Counted from the first letter of the stretch, positions 10,330 through 20,729 are shown. The stretch: 64,000 nt of DNA from Citrobacter freundii ATCC 8090 = MTCC 1658 = NBRC 12681 (GCF_011064845.1 NZ_CP049015.1:1798001-1862000), one strand, 5' to 3'. Notes: generated from the letters alone by a model not told the origin. Numbers and translations are program-made.

Positions 10330-12237
10330 ATGTCATTAATCAGTATGCATGGTGCATGGCTGTCGTTCAGCGATGCGCCGCTTCTTGATAATGCTGAACT
10401 GCATATCGAAGATAACGAGCGGGTCTGTCTGGTTGGCCGTAATGGCGCGGGCAAATCGACGCTGATGAAGATCCTGAACCGTGAACAGGGTCTTGACGAT
10501 GGGCGTATTATTTATGAGCAGGATCTGGTTGTGGCGCGTCTGCAGCAGGATCCGCCGCGCAACGTGCAGGGTAGCGTCTACGATTTTGTCGCCGAAGGGA
10601 TTGCAGAACAGGCGGTTTACCTCAAGCGTTATCACGATATCTCGCATCTGGTGATCGCCGATCCGAGTGATAAAAACCTCCAGGAACTGGCGAAGGTTCA
10701 GGAACAGCTGGATCACCACAATCTGTGGCAGCTGGAAAACCGTATTAATGAAGTACTGGAACAGCTTGGCCTGGAAGCAGACATGGAGCTGGCATCGCTT
10801 TCCGGCGGCTGGCTACGTAAGGCGGCGCTGGGCCGCGCGTTAGTGAGCAACCCGCGCGTGCTGCTGCTGGATGAACCGACGAACCACCTGGATATTGAAA
10901 CCATCGACTGGCTGGAAGGGTTCCTGAAAACCTTCAATGGGACAATCATTTTCATTTCCCATGACCGTTCATTTATCCGCAATATGGCGACGCGTATTGT
11001 CGATCTTGACCGCGGCAAGCTGGTGACCTATCCGGGGAGCTACGATCAGTATCTGCTGGATAAAGAAGAAGCGTTGCGCGTAGAAGAGTTACAAAACGCG
11101 GAATTTGACCGCAAATTGGCGCAGGAAGAAGTCTGGATCCGTCAGGGTATCAAAGCGCGTCGTACGCGTAACGAAGGTCGCGTGCGCGCACTGAAAGCCA
11201 TGCGTCGCGAGCGTGGCGAACGTCGCGAAGTGATGGGCACAGCGAAGATGCAGGTCGAAGAGGCTAGCCGTTCAGGCAAGATTGTTTTCGAAATGGAGAA
11301 TGTGGATTACCAGGTTGACGGAAAGCAGCTGGTGAAAGATTTCTCCGCGCAGGTGCAGCGTAGCGACAAGATCGCGCTAATCGGACCTAACGGCTGCGGC
11401 AAAACAACGCTGCTGAAGTTGATGTTAGGTCAGCTTCAGGCTGACAGCGGACGCATTCACGTCGGTACCAAGCTGGAAGTGGCCTATTTCGATCAGCACC
11501 GCGCCGAACTGGATCCCGATAAAACCGTGATGGACAACCTGGCTGAAGGTAAGCAAGAGGTGATGGTTAACGGTAAACCTCGCCATGTGCTGGGTTACTT
11601 GCAGGACTTCCTGTTCCATCCGAAACGTGCGATGACGCCAGTACGTGCGCTCTCTGGCGGAGAACGTAATCGCCTGTTATTGGCGCGTTTGTTCCTGAAA
11701 CCCAGCAATCTTTTGATTCTCGATGAACCAACGAACGATCTTGACGTCGAAACGCTGGAACTGCTCGAAGAGTTGATTGATAGCTACCAGGGCACCGTGC
11801 TGCTGGTGAGCCACGACCGTCAGTTTGTCGATAATACCGTGACCGAATGCTGGATCTTCGAAGGCGGCGGTAAAATTGGTCGTTATGTCGGCGGTTATCA
11901 TGATGCGCGCAGTCAGCAATCGCAGTATGTGGCGTTTAAGCAGCCAGTTGCGAAAAAAACAGAGGAACCTGCTGCCCCTAAAGCAGAAATTGTCAAACGC
12001 GGCACCAGCAAACTAAGCTATAAACTGCAGCGCGAACTGGAGCAGCTCCCCGCGTTGCTTGAAGAACTGGAAGCTAAGCTGGAAGCCTTACAGGCTCAGG
12101 TTGCTGACGCCGCGTTTTTCAGTCAGCCTCACGAGCAAACGCAACAGGTGTTAGCTAATTTGAACGAAGCGGAACAAGAACTTGAGCAAGCCTTTGAGCG
12201 CTGGGAGTATCTTGAGTCTTTGAAGAATGGCGCATAA
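10330..12237 (+). CDS. uup: ABC-F family ATPase Uup
   Basis: 635 aa soluble ABC-F protein with two ATPase cassettes and no membrane domain. First Walker A GRNGAGKST with LSGGWLRK; second GPNGCGKTT with LSGGERNR; both Walker B regions read LLLDEPTNHLD/LILDEPTNDLD. The linker is the charged helical ABC_tran_Xtn domain, and the C-terminus is a DNA-binding coiled coil (QRELEQLPALLEELEAKLE). Uup limits precise transposon excision and helps resolve ribosome or recombination intermediates in E. coli. Confidence 0.97.
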   Translation: MSLISMHGAWLSFSDAPLLDNAELHIEDNERVCLVGRNGAGKSTLMKILNREQGLDDGRIIYEQDLVVARLQQDPPRNVQGSVYDFVAEGIAEQAVYLKRYHDISHLVIADPSDKNLQELAKVQEQLDHHNLWQLENRINEVLEQLGLEADMELASLSGGWLRKAALGRALVSNPRVLLLDEPTNHLDIETIDWLEGFLKTFNGTIIFISHDRSFIRNMATRIVDLDRGKLVTYPGSYDQYLLDKEEALRVEELQNAEFDRKLAQEEVWIRQGIKARRTRNEGRVRALKAMRRERGERREVMGTAKMQVEEASRSGKIVFEMENVDYQVDGKQLVKDFSAQVQRSDKIALIGPNGCGKTTLLKLMLGQLQADSGRIHVGTKLEVAYFDQHRAELDPDKTVMDNLAEGKQEVMVNGKPRHVLGYLQDFLFHPKRAMTPVRALSGGERNRLLLARLFLKPSNLLILDEPTNDLDVETLELLEELIDSYQGTVLLVSHDRQFVDNTVTECWIFEGGGKIGRYVGGYHDARSQQSQYVAFKQPVAKKTEEPAAPKAEIVKRGTSKLSYKLQRELEQLPALLEELEAKLEALQAQVADAAFFSQPHEQTQQVLANLNEAEQELEQAFERWEYLESLKNGA

Positions 12238-12251
12238 TTAAAGGAGCACCT

Positions 12252-13505
12252 ATGTGCGAACATCACCATGCCGCGAAGCATATTTTGTGCTCGCAGTGTG
12301 ACATGCTGGTGGCGTTACCTCGCCTTGAGCATGGTCAGAAAGCGGCATGTCCACGATGTGGCACTACGTTAACCGTTGAGTGGGACGCGCCCCGGCAGCG
12401 TCCCACTGCCTATGTTTTAGCCGCACTATTTATGCTGCTGCTGTCAAACCTCTTTCCCTTTGTGAATATGAACGTCGCAGGGGTGAGTAGTGAAGTGACG
12501 TTGCTGCAAATTCCCAGCGTGCTCTTTTCTGAAGATTACGCCAGTCTCGGCACCTTCTTTATCTTATTCGTTCAGCTGGTTCCGGCCTTTTGCCTGCTGA
12601 CGATCCTGCTACTGGTAAACCGGGTTCAGATGCCCGAGCGGCTTAAAGCATGGCTGGCGCGCATTTTGTTTCAGTTAAAAAGCTGGGGAATGGCAGAAAT
12701 CTTCCTCGCCGGCGTGCTGGTGAGCTTTGTTAAGCTGATGGCCTACGGCGATATCGGCGTGGGCAGCAGCTTTATTCCGTGGTGCTTCTTTTGCGTTTTA
12801 CAGTTGCGTGCATTTCAGTGCGTTGACCGTCGCTGGCTATGGGATGATATTGCGCCAATGCCTGTCATAAAGCAGGCCTTAAAACCTGGCGTGCCTGGTA
12901 TTCGACAGGGACTGCGTTCCTGCTCTTGCTGCACTGCAATACTTCCCGCTGATGAACGGGTGTGCCCACGTTGTCAGACGAAAGGTTATGTGCGGCGTAA
13001 AAACAGTCTGCAATGGACGTTGGCATTACTGTTTACGTCAATCATGCTTTATCTTCCTGCCAATATTCTGCCGATTATGATTACCGATTTGCTCGGGTCA
13101 AAGCTGCCGTCAACCATACTTGAGGGGGTGGTTTTAATCTGGAGCGAAGGCTCGTATCCGGTGGCTGCGGTTATCTTTATCGCCAGTATTATGGTGCCGA
13201 CGTTGAAAATGATCGCCATTGCCTGGCTATGCTGGGACGCCAAAGGGCACGGCAAACGCGACAGTGAACGTATGCACCTGATTTATGAAGTTGTGGAATT
13301 TGTCGGTCGCTGGTCAATGATCGACGTATTTGTGATTGCGGTACTCTCTGCGCTGGTGCGCATGGGAGGGTTAATGAACATTTATCCTGCAATGGGTGCT
13401 TTGATGTTTGCTTTAGTCGTCATTATGACAATGTTTTCTGCGATGACATTTGATCCGCGTCTGTCGTGGGATCGTGAACCAGAACCAGGCCATGAGGAGT
13501 CCTGA
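12252..13505 (+). CDS. pqiA: Intermembrane transport protein PqiA
   Basis: 417 aa inner-membrane protein made of two related halves. Each half begins with a zinc-ribbon-like CxxC pair (CSQCDM...CPRCGT; CSCCTA...CPRCQT) followed by four hydrophobic segments. It partners PqiB and PqiC in moving lipid between inner and outer membranes, and is induced by paraquat through SoxRS in E. coli. The ATG at 12252 follows AAGGAGCACC, 14 bp after uup. Its stop lies 4 bp before the pqiB start. Confidence 0.96.
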   Translation: MCEHHHAAKHILCSQCDMLVALPRLEHGQKAACPRCGTTLTVEWDAPRQRPTAYVLAALFMLLLSNLFPFVNMNVAGVSSEVTLLQIPSVLFSEDYASLGTFFILFVQLVPAFCLLTILLLVNRVQMPERLKAWLARILFQLKSWGMAEIFLAGVLVSFVKLMAYGDIGVGSSFIPWCFFCVLQLRAFQCVDRRWLWDDIAPMPVIKQALKPGVPGIRQGLRSCSCCTAILPADERVCPRCQTKGYVRRKNSLQWTLALLFTSIMLYLPANILPIMITDLLGSKLPSTILEGVVLIWSEGSYPVAAVIFIASIMVPTLKMIAIAWLCWDAKGHGKRDSERMHLIYEVVEFVGRWSMIDVFVIAVLSALVRMGGLMNIYPAMGALMFALVVIMTMFSAMTFDPRLSWDREPEPGHEES

Positions 13506-13509
13506 CAGC

Positions 13510-15150
13510 ATGGAATCTAAAAGTGGGGAAGCCAAAGTGCAAAAGGTAAAAAACTGGTCGCCCGTGTGGATATTTCCTATCGTCACTGCACTCATTGGCG
13601 CGTGGGTTCTGTTTTATCACTACAGTCATCAGGGGCCACAGGTCACGCTTATTACCACCAATGCCGAAGGTATTGAAGGGGGCAAAACGACGATTAAGAG
13701 CCGCAGTGTGGACGTCGGCATCGTTGAGAGCGCAACCCTGACGGATGATCTGACCCATGTGGAGATTAAAGCGCGTCTTAACTCCGGAATGGAAAAGCTG
13801 CTGCATAAAGATTCTGTCTTTTGGGTGGTGAAGCCGCAGGTTGGACGTGAAGGTATAAGTGGGCTCGGCACGCTATTGTCCGGGGCTTATATTGAACTGC
13901 AGCCTGGCAATAAAGGCAGTAAGCTGGAAAATTACCAACTGCTGGATTCACCGCCACTGGCCCCGCCAGATGCAAAAGGGATCCGTGTGATTCTGGACAG
14001 CAAAAAAGCCGGTCAGTTGAGTCCGGGCGATCCGGTGCTTTTTCGCGGCTATCGTGTAGGTTCGGTTGAAACCAGCACATTTGATGCGCAAAAGCGTACG
14101 ATCAGCTATCAGCTTTTCATTAATGCGCCTAACGATCGTCTGGTGACCAGTAATGTGCGTTTCTGGAAAGACAGCGGGATCGCCGTAGATCTTACCTCAG
14201 CAGGTATGCGCGTAGAAATGGGTTCGCTCTCCACGCTGTTTGGCGGTGGTGTAAGTTTTGATGTGCCAGAAGGTTTAGAGCAGGGCGAGCCGGTCGCACA
14301 ACAGTCAGCGTTTAATCTTTATGACGATCAAAAAAGTATTCAGGATTCACTGTATACCGATCATATCGATTATCTGATGTTCTTTAAAGATTCGATTCGT
14401 GGCCTGCAGCCTGGTGCGCCGCTGGAATTCCGTGGCATCCGCTTGGGTACGGTGAGTAAAGTACCTTTCTTCTCACCGAATATGCGCCAGGTGTTCAACA
14501 ATGATTACCGCATTCCGGTGCTGGTACGCATCGAACCAGAACGTCTGAAGGCGCAGCTGGGCGAAGATACTGATGTTGGTGCTCATCTGGCGGAATTGCT
14601 TAAACGCGGATTACGGGCATCGCTCAAAACCGGGAACCTGGTGACCGGCGCGCTGTATGTCGATCTCGACTTCTACCCGAAAGAGCCGCCGATTACTGGT
14701 GTGCGTGAATTTAATGGTTATCAAATTATTCCGACCGTGAGCGGTGGTCTGGCGCAGATCCAACAGCGTCTGATGGAAGCGTTGGATAAGATAAATAATC
14801 TGCCGCTGAACCCGATGATTGAGCAGGCAACCAATACGCTGTCGGAAAGCCAGCGCACGATGAAGCATCTGCAAACCACGCTGGATAACATGAACAAGAT
14901 CACGTCCAGCCAGTCGATGCAGGATCTTCCGGCGGATATGCAGAATACGCTGCGTGAACTAAATCGTAGCATGCAGGGCTTCCAGCCTGGTTCTGCGGCC
15001 TACAACAAGATGGTGGCAGATATGCAGCGTCTTGATCAGGTGCTACGTGAACTGCAACCGGTACTGAAAACGCTGAACGATAAGAGTAATGCGCTGGTAT
15101 TTGAAGCGAAGGACAAAAAAGATCCAGAGCCGAAGAGGGCGAAACAATGA
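13510..15150 (+). CDS. pqiB: MCE-domain intermembrane protein PqiB
   Basis: 546 aa, the E. coli length. One N-terminal transmembrane helix (residues about 17-38: WSPVWIFPIVTALIGAWVLF) anchors it in the inner membrane; three MCE domains follow in the periplasm. The C-terminal helical region (PMIEQATNTLSESQRTMKHL...) forms the long coiled-coil needle of the PqiB hexamer that spans the periplasm. The ATG at 13510 gives the E. coli N-terminus (MESKSGEAKVQKVKN). Overlaps pqiC by 4 bp. Confidence 0.97.
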   Translation: MESKSGEAKVQKVKNWSPVWIFPIVTALIGAWVLFYHYSHQGPQVTLITTNAEGIEGGKTTIKSRSVDVGIVESATLTDDLTHVEIKARLNSGMEKLLHKDSVFWVVKPQVGREGISGLGTLLSGAYIELQPGNKGSKLENYQLLDSPPLAPPDAKGIRVILDSKKAGQLSPGDPVLFRGYRVGSVETSTFDAQKRTISYQLFINAPNDRLVTSNVRFWKDSGIAVDLTSAGMRVEMGSLSTLFGGGVSFDVPEGLEQGEPVAQQSAFNLYDDQKSIQDSLYTDHIDYLMFFKDSIRGLQPGAPLEFRGIRLGTVSKVPFFSPNMRQVFNNDYRIPVLVRIEPERLKAQLGEDTDVGAHLAELLKRGLRASLKTGNLVTGALYVDLDFYPKEPPITGVREFNGYQIIPTVSGGLAQIQQRLMEALDKINNLPLNPMIEQATNTLSESQRTMKHLQTTLDNMNKITSSQSMQDLPADMQNTLRELNRSMQGFQPGSAAYNKMVADMQRLDQVLRELQPVLKTLNDKSNALVFEAKDKKDPEPKRAKQ

Positions 15151-15710
15151 AAAAGTGGCTAGTGGTGATGATGGCGGTCTGGCTGACGTCATGCAGCTCC
15201 AGCGGAGAGAATAAAAGCTATTACCAGCTCCCTATCGCACAAGGCGGTGTGCAGAGCTCCGCCAATCAGGGAAACCGTCTGCTTTGGGTTGAACAGATTG
15301 CGGTACCTGATTATCTGGCCGGTAATGGGGTGGTTTACCAGACCAGCGATGTGCAATATGTTATAGCCAATAATAATCTCTGGGCCAGCCCATTAGATCA
15401 GCAATTGCGCAATACGCTGGTTGCTAACCTCAGCATGCAGTTGCCTGGCTGGGTTGTTGCTTCGCAGCCGCTGGGAAGCACTCAGGACACGCTGAACGTC
15501 ACCGTAACCGGCTTCCACGGTCGTTACGATGGTAAGGTTATCGTGAGTGGAGAATGGTTGCTGAATCATCAGGGACAACTGATCAAACGTCCATTCCACA
15601 TCGAAGCTGTACAGACTAAAGACGGCTACGATGAGATGGTGAAGGTTCTTGCCAACGCCTGGAGTCAGGAAGCGACGGCTATTGCTCAAGAGCTGAAACG
15701 CATCCCATAA
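15147..15710 (+). CDS. pqiC: Outer-membrane lipoprotein PqiC
   Basis: 187 aa. N-terminal lipoprotein signal with lipobox LTSC (MKKWLVVMMAVWLTSCSSSG), an ABC-transporter-auxiliary type fold and the conserved YYQL segment. PqiC is the outer-membrane component that docks on the PqiB needle. The start overlaps the pqiB stop as ATGA. Previously named ymbA. Confidence 0.95.
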   Translation: MKKWLVVMMAVWLTSCSSSGENKSYYQLPIAQGGVQSSANQGNRLLWVEQIAVPDYLAGNGVVYQTSDVQYVIANNNLWASPLDQQLRNTLVANLSMQLPGWVVASQPLGSTQDTLNVTVTGFHGRYDGKVIVSGEWLLNHQGQLIKRPFHIEAVQTKDGYDEMVKVLANAWSQEATAIAQELKRIP

Positions 15711-15731
15711 GCTTAAATAATTGTAAATTAT

Positions 15732-15773
15732 GCCGCCCCTGGCTCACTGCCCGGGGCGGTTTTTTTATTTTTT
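15732..15773 (+). terminator. Terminator of pqiABC
   Basis: A strong GC stem GCCGCCCC...GGGGCGGT is followed by seven or more T residues (TTTTTTTATTTTTT), 22 bases after the pqiC stop. Confidence 0.92.
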
Positions 15774-15965
15774 TAGCCGTGGAGATAGCTGTTCTGACTG
15801 ACTATTTTTGTACAAATGATTTAGAGGCTAGCTCACAAATATGACACTGGCGTGAATTTTGCGCATTGACGAGCCTAATGTTTAGGGGTATTCGTTTAGT
15901 GTGATTGCACACTTAGTAATCACTGTTTTCTTTTCCACCAGACCAAAAAATGAGGGAAACGAGGC

Positions 15966-16133
15966 ATGAAGAGACAAAAACGAGATCGCCTGGAACGGGC
16001 ACATCAACGTGGATATCAGGCCGGCATTGCCGGACGCTCAAAAGAAATGTGTCCCTATCAGACGCTGAATCAGAGGTCATACTGGCTGGGAGGCTGGCGA
16101 GAAGCCATGGGGGATAGGGTTTTAATGGCCTGA
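15966..16133 (+). CDS. rmf: Ribosome modulation factor
   Basis: 55 aa basic protein (MKRQKRDRLERAHQRGYQAG...), the same length as E. coli RMF and differing at a few residues near the C-terminus (SYWLGG, MGDRVLMA). RMF dimerises 70S ribosomes into inactive 100S particles in stationary phase and at slow growth. The ATG follows GAGGGAAACGAGGC. In E. coli transcription is positively controlled by ppGpp and cAMP-CRP. The gene is short and easily missed by length-filtered gene calling. Confidence 0.97.
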   Translation: MKRQKRDRLERAHQRGYQAGIAGRSKEMCPYQTLNQRSYWLGGWREAMGDRVLMA

Positions 16134-16153
16134 TTCTGTCTCTTTAGATAAAA

Positions 16154-16186
16154 GAAACCTCCGCAGAGCGGAGGTTTCGCCTTTTT
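16154..16186 (+). terminator. Terminator of rmf
   Basis: Nine-base inverted repeat AAACCTCCG/CGGAGGTTT (16155-16163/16169-16177) followed by CGCCTTTTT, 22 bases after rmf. Confidence 0.88.
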
Positions 16187-16240
16187 GCACACCAGATAAA
16201 ACGGAGAAACGTTAATGTCTGGCTGCTACGCAGTCCTGGA

Positions 16241-16759
16241 TTAGAACGCGGAAGTGTCCTGGAACAGACCCACTTTCAGATCGTTTGCGGTGTAGATCAA
16301 ACGACCATCAACCAGCACTTCACCATCAGCCAGGCCCATGATCAGGCGGCGGTTAACGATACGTTTGAAGTGAATGCGGTAAGTGACTTTCTTCGCAGTC
16401 GGCAGAACCTGGCCGGTGAATTTAACTTCACCTACGCCCAGCGCACGGCCTTTACCTTCGCCGCCCAGCCAGCCGAGATAGAATCCAACCAGCTGCCACA
16501 TGGCGTCGAGACCCAGACAGCCCGGCATCACCGGATCGCCGATAAAGTGACAACCGAAGAACCACAGGTCTGGGTTGATATCCAGTTCAGCTTCAACATA
16601 ACCTTTGTCAAAGTTGCCACCGGTTTCGGTCATCTTGATGACACGGTCCATCATCAGCATGCTTGGTGCTGGCAGTTGTGGCCCTTTTGCGCCAAACAGT
16701 TCACCGCGACCAGAGGCAAGAAGGTCTTCTTTCGTATAGGATTCGCGTTTATCTACCAT
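16241..16759 (-). CDS. fabA: 3-hydroxydecanoyl-[ACP] dehydratase/isomerase
   Basis: 172 aa, virtually identical to E. coli FabA. It dehydrates 3-hydroxydecanoyl-ACP and isomerises trans-2- to cis-3-decenoyl-ACP, the branch point for unsaturated fatty acids. The active-site histidine region ([21 protein letters not shown]) and the catalytic Asp in LGLDAMWQ are intact. The ATG at 16759 matches E. coli; the longer in-frame opening upstream runs into lonH and is not used. FadR and FabR sites lie directly upstream. Confidence 0.98.
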   Translation of the reverse strand: MVDKRESYTKEDLLASGRGELFGAKGPQLPAPSMLMMDRVIKMTETGGNFDKGYVEAELDINPDLWFFGCHFIGDPVMPGCLGLDAMWQLVGFYLGWLGGEGKGRALGVGEVKFTGQVLPTAKKVTYRIHFKRIVNRRLIMGLADGEVLVDGRLIYTANDLKVGLFQDTSAF

Positions 16760-16797
16760 GTTCTCTGTAAGCCTTATTTTATTGAAGCACGCAGGAT

Positions 16798-16815
16798 AGC
16801 TAACACGTGTACGCT
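16798..16815. promoter_or_regulatory. FabR operator for fabA
   Basis: Near-perfect palindrome AGCTAACACGTGTACGCT, agreeing with the FabR (YijC) operator type known from enterobacterial fabA and fabB. FabR represses fabA according to the unsaturated/saturated acyl balance. It lies 39-56 bases before the fabA start. Confidence 0.8.
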
Positions 16816-16816
16816 G

Positions 16817-16833
16817 AACAAGTCCGATCAGTT
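16817..16833. promoter_or_regulatory. FadR activator site for fabA
   Basis: On the minus strand reads AACTGATCGGACTTGTT, fitting the FadR consensus AANTGGTCNGACCNGTT. In E. coli FadR binds at -40 of fabA and activates it. The site overlaps the last six bases of lonH and abuts the FabR palindrome. Confidence 0.82.
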
Positions 16834-18588
16834 CGGAATAATCCAGTTCAGCCAACGTAGCGGCCATGGAAAACGGTGACGACCTTCCTGTTGCGTAGCC
16901 GTGGCAATACGCTCCTGAATGGTTTGCATCAGCGTTGTCTGGCCTTCGCCATCCCACACCAGATTTAACAACAGTGGCAGCGCATCAGTTACGTCGTCCA
17001 CCGCCCAGATAGTGAATTTTTCTTCTTCTATGGCCTGCAGCAGCGCGGGATGCAGGCTGAGGTGTCTGACGTTAGCCGAAGGAATGATAACGCCCTGCGT
17101 GCCCGTCAGCTCACGCTGCTGGCAGATGGCGAAGAAACCTTCAATTTTCTCATTCAGACCACCGACCGGTTGCGCCCGACCAAACTGATCGACAGAACCG
17201 GTAATGGCGATACTTTGATTAACAGGCACGTCGGCGAGGGCGCTGATCAATGCGCACAGTTCTGCCATAGACGCGCTGTCACCGTCCACTTCGCTGTAAG
17301 ATTGCTCAAAGGTCAGCGAGGCAGAGAAGGGGATTTGCTGCTCAAGCTGGAGTTCCGACATCAGGAACGCCTGCATAATCATCATACCCTTGGCATGAAT
17401 ATTTCCGCCGAGCTCGGCTTTGCGCTCAATGTCCGTAAACTCGCCGTCGCCAATATGCACGACGCAACTGATACGAGAAGGCTCGCCAAATGCGCGTGGG
17501 TGGCCTGGAAACTCAATCACCGACAAGGCGTTGATCTGGCCAATACGCTCGCCTTCTGTCTCGATAAGGATCTGCTCTTGCAGAATTTCGTCCTGCATGC
17601 GTTCGGCCAGGAATCCCTCACGCCATTCGCGCTGAGCCAGCATCAGGCTGAACTGCTCAGCGTTGCAGGTTTCGCTCTCGCATAACGGGGCCACCTCTTT
17701 GAACTGTCTGGTGATCCACAGCGGGTTAAGCGGCAATGTATCCTGTTCACCGGTATAGCGAACGGCTTCACGGATCAAAACCTGCCAGGCATCAGGAGCG
17801 GGGTAAGGCAAATTATTGCGCATGGCAGTATGCGTGACCCACTGACACCACTGCGTCATGGTTTCGGCATCCACGATCTGCAGATTATCTTCAAACTCGC
17901 TGTAAATGGCCTGTTCAGCCAACTCTGGTTCCATGTCCTGGAAATCCGCCAGCGATTCACGCTCGCCCACCAAAATCACTTTCAGTTTAAGCGGCATAGG
18001 CGGAACAGAGACAGGCAGCGGGCGAGACTCATCAAAAGCCACCCAATCAAAACGCTCGTGGCTGACAATGGCTTTCAGACGCATCCACAACAGAGGTTGG
18101 GCCAACAGCGTGCGCAATGAGATAACCAGCACACCCCCATTGGCCTGATGTACCAGACCTGGCTGCAGCGTAATTTCGCCATTGAACTGACGTAGACAGC
18201 CAAACAGTTGTTCAGCTTCGGCCCAGTCAGCGCTGACCACCTGCGTCAACGTCGCAAAATTGTCTTCCGCTTTTTCAGCTGTACGATAACGAATAGTGTG
18301 ACCGGAGATGTCGTAATGACCGCCAGTCAGGCTTCCTGCATCCGTGTGCAGGGGACGTGCAGCTTTTGCAATAAGGTTGAGATACTCAAGCTCCTCCGGT
18401 GCTTTCACCAACATGAACGAGGATGTTGTCCAGTGCTGAAGAAGCTGCTCTAGCGCGAATTGTAAACGTGGCTGAGTATCACTAAGTAAGGTGTCGGTGT
18501 CGTCAGTGACGTGCGGCTGTGCAAATACTTCCTGATAACTGTCGGTATCAGGAACCAGATCACGCCATGCAAGTTTCGTAATGGTCAA
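16828..18588 (-). CDS. lonH: Putative ATP-dependent Lon-type protease LonH
   Basis: 586 aa, equal to E. coli YcbZ/LonH. The C-terminal Lon proteolytic domain has the serine motif GDSASMAEL and the lysine region [11 protein letters not shown], giving the Ser-Lys dyad. The N-terminal AAA-like region is divergent, with no clear Walker A ([13 protein letters not shown] aligns with the substrate/AAA part). Cytosolic; no signal peptide. Lies upstream of and co-directional with fabA, and divergent from matP. Function in vivo is poorly defined. Confidence 0.94.
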   Translation of the reverse strand: MTITKLAWRDLVPDTDSYQEVFAQPHVTDDTDTLLSDTQPRLQFALEQLLQHWTTSSFMLVKAPEELEYLNLIAKAARPLHTDAGSLTGGHYDISGHTIRYRTAEKAEDNFATLTQVVSADWAEAEQLFGCLRQFNGEITLQPGLVHQANGGVLVISLRTLLAQPLLWMRLKAIVSHERFDWVAFDESRPLPVSVPPMPLKLKVILVGERESLADFQDMEPELAEQAIYSEFEDNLQIVDAETMTQWCQWVTHTAMRNNLPYPAPDAWQVLIREAVRYTGEQDTLPLNPLWITRQFKEVAPLCESETCNAEQFSLMLAQREWREGFLAERMQDEILQEQILIETEGERIGQINALSVIEFPGHPRAFGEPSRISCVVHIGDGEFTDIERKAELGGNIHAKGMMIMQAFLMSELQLEQQIPFSASLTFEQSYSEVDGDSASMAELCALISALADVPVNQSIAITGSVDQFGRAQPVGGLNEKIEGFFAICQQRELTGTQGVIIPSANVRHLSLHPALLQAIEEEKFTIWAVDDVTDALPLLLNLVWDGEGQTTLMQTIQERIATATQQEGRHRFPWPLRWLNWIIPN

Positions 18589-18773
18589 AGTTGATGTTTT
18601 TTAGTCTGTTGTAAAAAACGAGATTATACCGTAACCCTCACCACTAAACACCTGGAAAGCGCCGCGAAACGGTTGTGATGACGCGCGGCAGTTCACAGGC
18701 TGGATATTCTTTTCTTCAGATGCCGAAAAAGCTGATATTCTGATAAGAGTTACACGGTAACATTGAGATCGCA

Positions 18774-19226
18774 ATGAAATATCAACAACTTGAAAATCTT
18801 GAAAGCGGATGGAAATGGAAGTACCTGGTGAAGAAGCATCGCGAGGGGGAGTTGATTACCCGCTATGTGGAAGCCAGCGCTGCCAAAGAAGCCGTTGATT
18901 TGTTGCTAACCCTCGAAAATGAACCGGTTCGGGTCAACGCCTGGATTGAAGAATACATGAACCCTGCACTGCTCAATCGTATGAAGCAAACGATCCGGGC
19001 GAGGCGTAAGCGGCACTTTAATGCAGAACATCAACATACGCGTAAGAAATCTATCGATCTGGAGTTTATGGTCTGGCAGCGTCTGGCAGGTCTTGCGCAG
19101 CGGCGCGGAAAAACGCTTTCTGAAACTATAGTGCAGCTGATTGAAGACGCAGAGCATAAAGAGAAGTACGCGAACAAAATGTCGACATTGAAACAGGATT
19201 TACAGGCGTTGCTGGGAAAAGACTAG
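18774..19226 (+). CDS. matP: Macrodomain Ter organiser MatP
   Basis: 150 aa DNA-binding protein, same length as E. coli MatP. The N-terminal four-helix bundle ([26 protein letters not shown]...) is followed by a ribbon-helix-helix ([33 protein letters not shown]) and a C-terminal coiled coil that bridges distant matS sites. It condenses the Ter macrodomain and links it to the division machinery through ZapB. Convergent with ompA through a shared terminator. Confidence 0.97.
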   Translation: MKYQQLENLESGWKWKYLVKKHREGELITRYVEASAAKEAVDLLLTLENEPVRVNAWIEEYMNPALLNRMKQTIRARRKRHFNAEHQHTRKKSIDLEFMVWQRLAGLAQRRGKTLSETIVQLIEDAEHKEKYANKMSTLKQDLQALLGKD

Positions 19227-19273
19227 CGGTTGGCTGGTGTAACAAGAGGCTTGTTTTGAGTGGAAACAGATGA

Positions 19274-19300
19274 AAAAAACCCCGCATAGCGGGGTTTTTT
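19274..19300. terminator. Bidirectional terminator between matP and ompA
   Basis: AAAAAACCCC / GGGGTTTTTT symmetric stem with a seven-base loop; A-run and T-run flanks let it work on both strands for the convergent matP and ompA. Confidence 0.9.
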
Positions 19301-19313
19301 ATAAGACGATAAC

Positions 19314-20372
19314 TTAAGCCTGAGGCTGAGTTACAACGTCTTTGATGCCTTTAACTTCGATCTCAACACGACGATCCGGAGCCAGGCAGTCGATTAGTGC
19401 AGCGCGAGCTTTCACGTTGTCACAGGTGTTGCCAGTAACTGGGTTGGATTCACCCATGCCACGTGCAGAGATTTTGTCAGAAGGAATACCTTTAGAGATC
19501 AGGTAATCAACAACGGACTGAGCACGTTTCTCGGACAGACCCTGGTTGTAAGCGTCAGAACCGATGCGGTCAGTGAAGCCCAGAACCACTACGGAACCGT
19601 CTTTCGGATCCAGGTTGCTCAGCTGGCTGTACATCTGGTCCAGAGCCTGCTGGCCTTCTGGTTTCAGAGTTGCTTTGTTGAAGTTGAACAGAACGTCAGA
19701 CTTCAGAGTGAAGTGCTTGGTCTGTACTTCTGGAGCCGGAGCCGGAGCAACAACTACTGGAGCTGCTTCTTCCTGCTGGCCGAAACGGTAAGAAACACCA
19801 ACGCTCAACAGGCCGTTATCCGGACGACCACCAACGGTGTTCGCGTCACCGATGTTGTTGGTCCACTGGTATTCCAGACGGGTAGCGATTTCAGGAGTAA
19901 TTGCATACTCTACGCCACCAGCGAATACTGGGGATACACCAGTGTCGTGGTCTTTGAAGCCTTCGTTGTTTTTAGCGTCTGCACGCCAAACCATACCACC
20001 CAGACGGGTATAAACGTCCAGATCGTCAGTGATTGGGTAACCCAGTTTAGCGGTCAGCTGAACGCCCTGAGCTTTGAAAGCGCCGTTTTGATGAGTCTGG
20101 TCGGTGTAGCCTTTGTACGGCATACGGCCTAACCAGTCGTAACCCATTTCAAAACCAACGTACGGGTTAACCTGATAACCACCGAACGCACCGGCACCCA
20201 GTTGGCTTTCGTGGGTCGGACCGGCGTTGTTGATCTGGTTGTTGCCAATATCATGGTACTGAGACCAGCCCATTTTAGCACCAGCGTACCAGGTGTTATC
20301 TTTCGGAGCGGCCTGCGCCACGGTAGCGAAACCAGCCAGTGCCACTGCAATTGCGATAGCTGTCTTTTTCAT
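19314..20372 (-). CDS. ompA: Outer membrane porin A
   Basis: 352 aa. Signal peptide [21 protein letters not shown], an eight-strand N-terminal beta-barrel, the Ala-Pro-rich hinge ([12 protein letters not shown]), then an OmpA-C peptidoglycan-binding domain ([13 protein letters not shown]...[27 protein letters not shown]) with the conserved C-terminal disulfide cysteines (NTCDNV...DCLAPDRR). The first and second surface loops differ from E. coli ([21 protein letters not shown]), the usual variable sites. The ATG at 20372 follows GAGGCGC. Confidence 0.98.
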   Translation of the reverse strand: MKKTAIAIAVALAGFATVAQAAPKDNTWYAGAKMGWSQYHDIGNNQINNAGPTHESQLGAGAFGGYQVNPYVGFEMGYDWLGRMPYKGYTDQTHQNGAFKAQGVQLTAKLGYPITDDLDVYTRLGGMVWRADAKNNEGFKDHDTGVSPVFAGGVEYAITPEIATRLEYQWTNNIGDANTVGGRPDNGLLSVGVSYRFGQQEEAAPVVVAPAPAPEVQTKHFTLKSDVLFNFNKATLKPEGQQALDQMYSQLSNLDPKDGSVVVLGFTDRIGSDAYNQGLSEKRAQSVVDYLISKGIPSDKISARGMGESNPVTGNTCDNVKARAALIDCLAPDRRVEIEVKGIKDVVTQPQA

Positions 20373-20575
20373 TTTTTGCGCCTCGTTATCATCCAAAATT
20401 CGCCATGAATATCTCCGAAGAGAGATAACACGGTTAAATCCTTCACCCGGGGACCAGTTCAATAGTTGCTCTACCGATATCTGCGGCTTACGCCGAGCAC
20501 CCCTGGCGATGTAAAGTCTACAACGTAGTTGAAAACTTACAAGTGTGAAGTCCGTCAGGCATATGAAAAAAAAAG
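20373..20575 (-). promoter_or_regulatory. ompA promoter and 5' leader
   Basis: The minus-strand sequence closely follows the E. coli ompA leader: CRP-like ATGCCTGACGGACTTCACAC, then CTTGTAAGTTTTCAACTACG and GTAGACTTTACATCGCCAGG at the promoter, then a roughly 135-base untranslated leader. In E. coli the 5' stem-loop stabilises the mRNA and the ribosome site is the target of the sRNA MicA. 20576-20729 is AT-rich with no gene that I can support. Confidence 0.75.
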
Positions 20576-20729
20576 GCTTGTATACATAATATTTAACATT
20601 TATTGATGACTAAATGCACTGAGGATTTCCTGAAAACCGCTTGAGACAGGCGTTCGGACGAAAAACGCGTTAAAGCTCAAAGGCAAATTGAAGCATGAAA
20701 AAAAATTCCAGGATAAATCCTAATTTTAC

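Noticed and set aside
17050..17685. 211-codon open frame antisense to lonH
   Set aside because: Shadow of a conserved gene; no ribosome site or recognisable domain.
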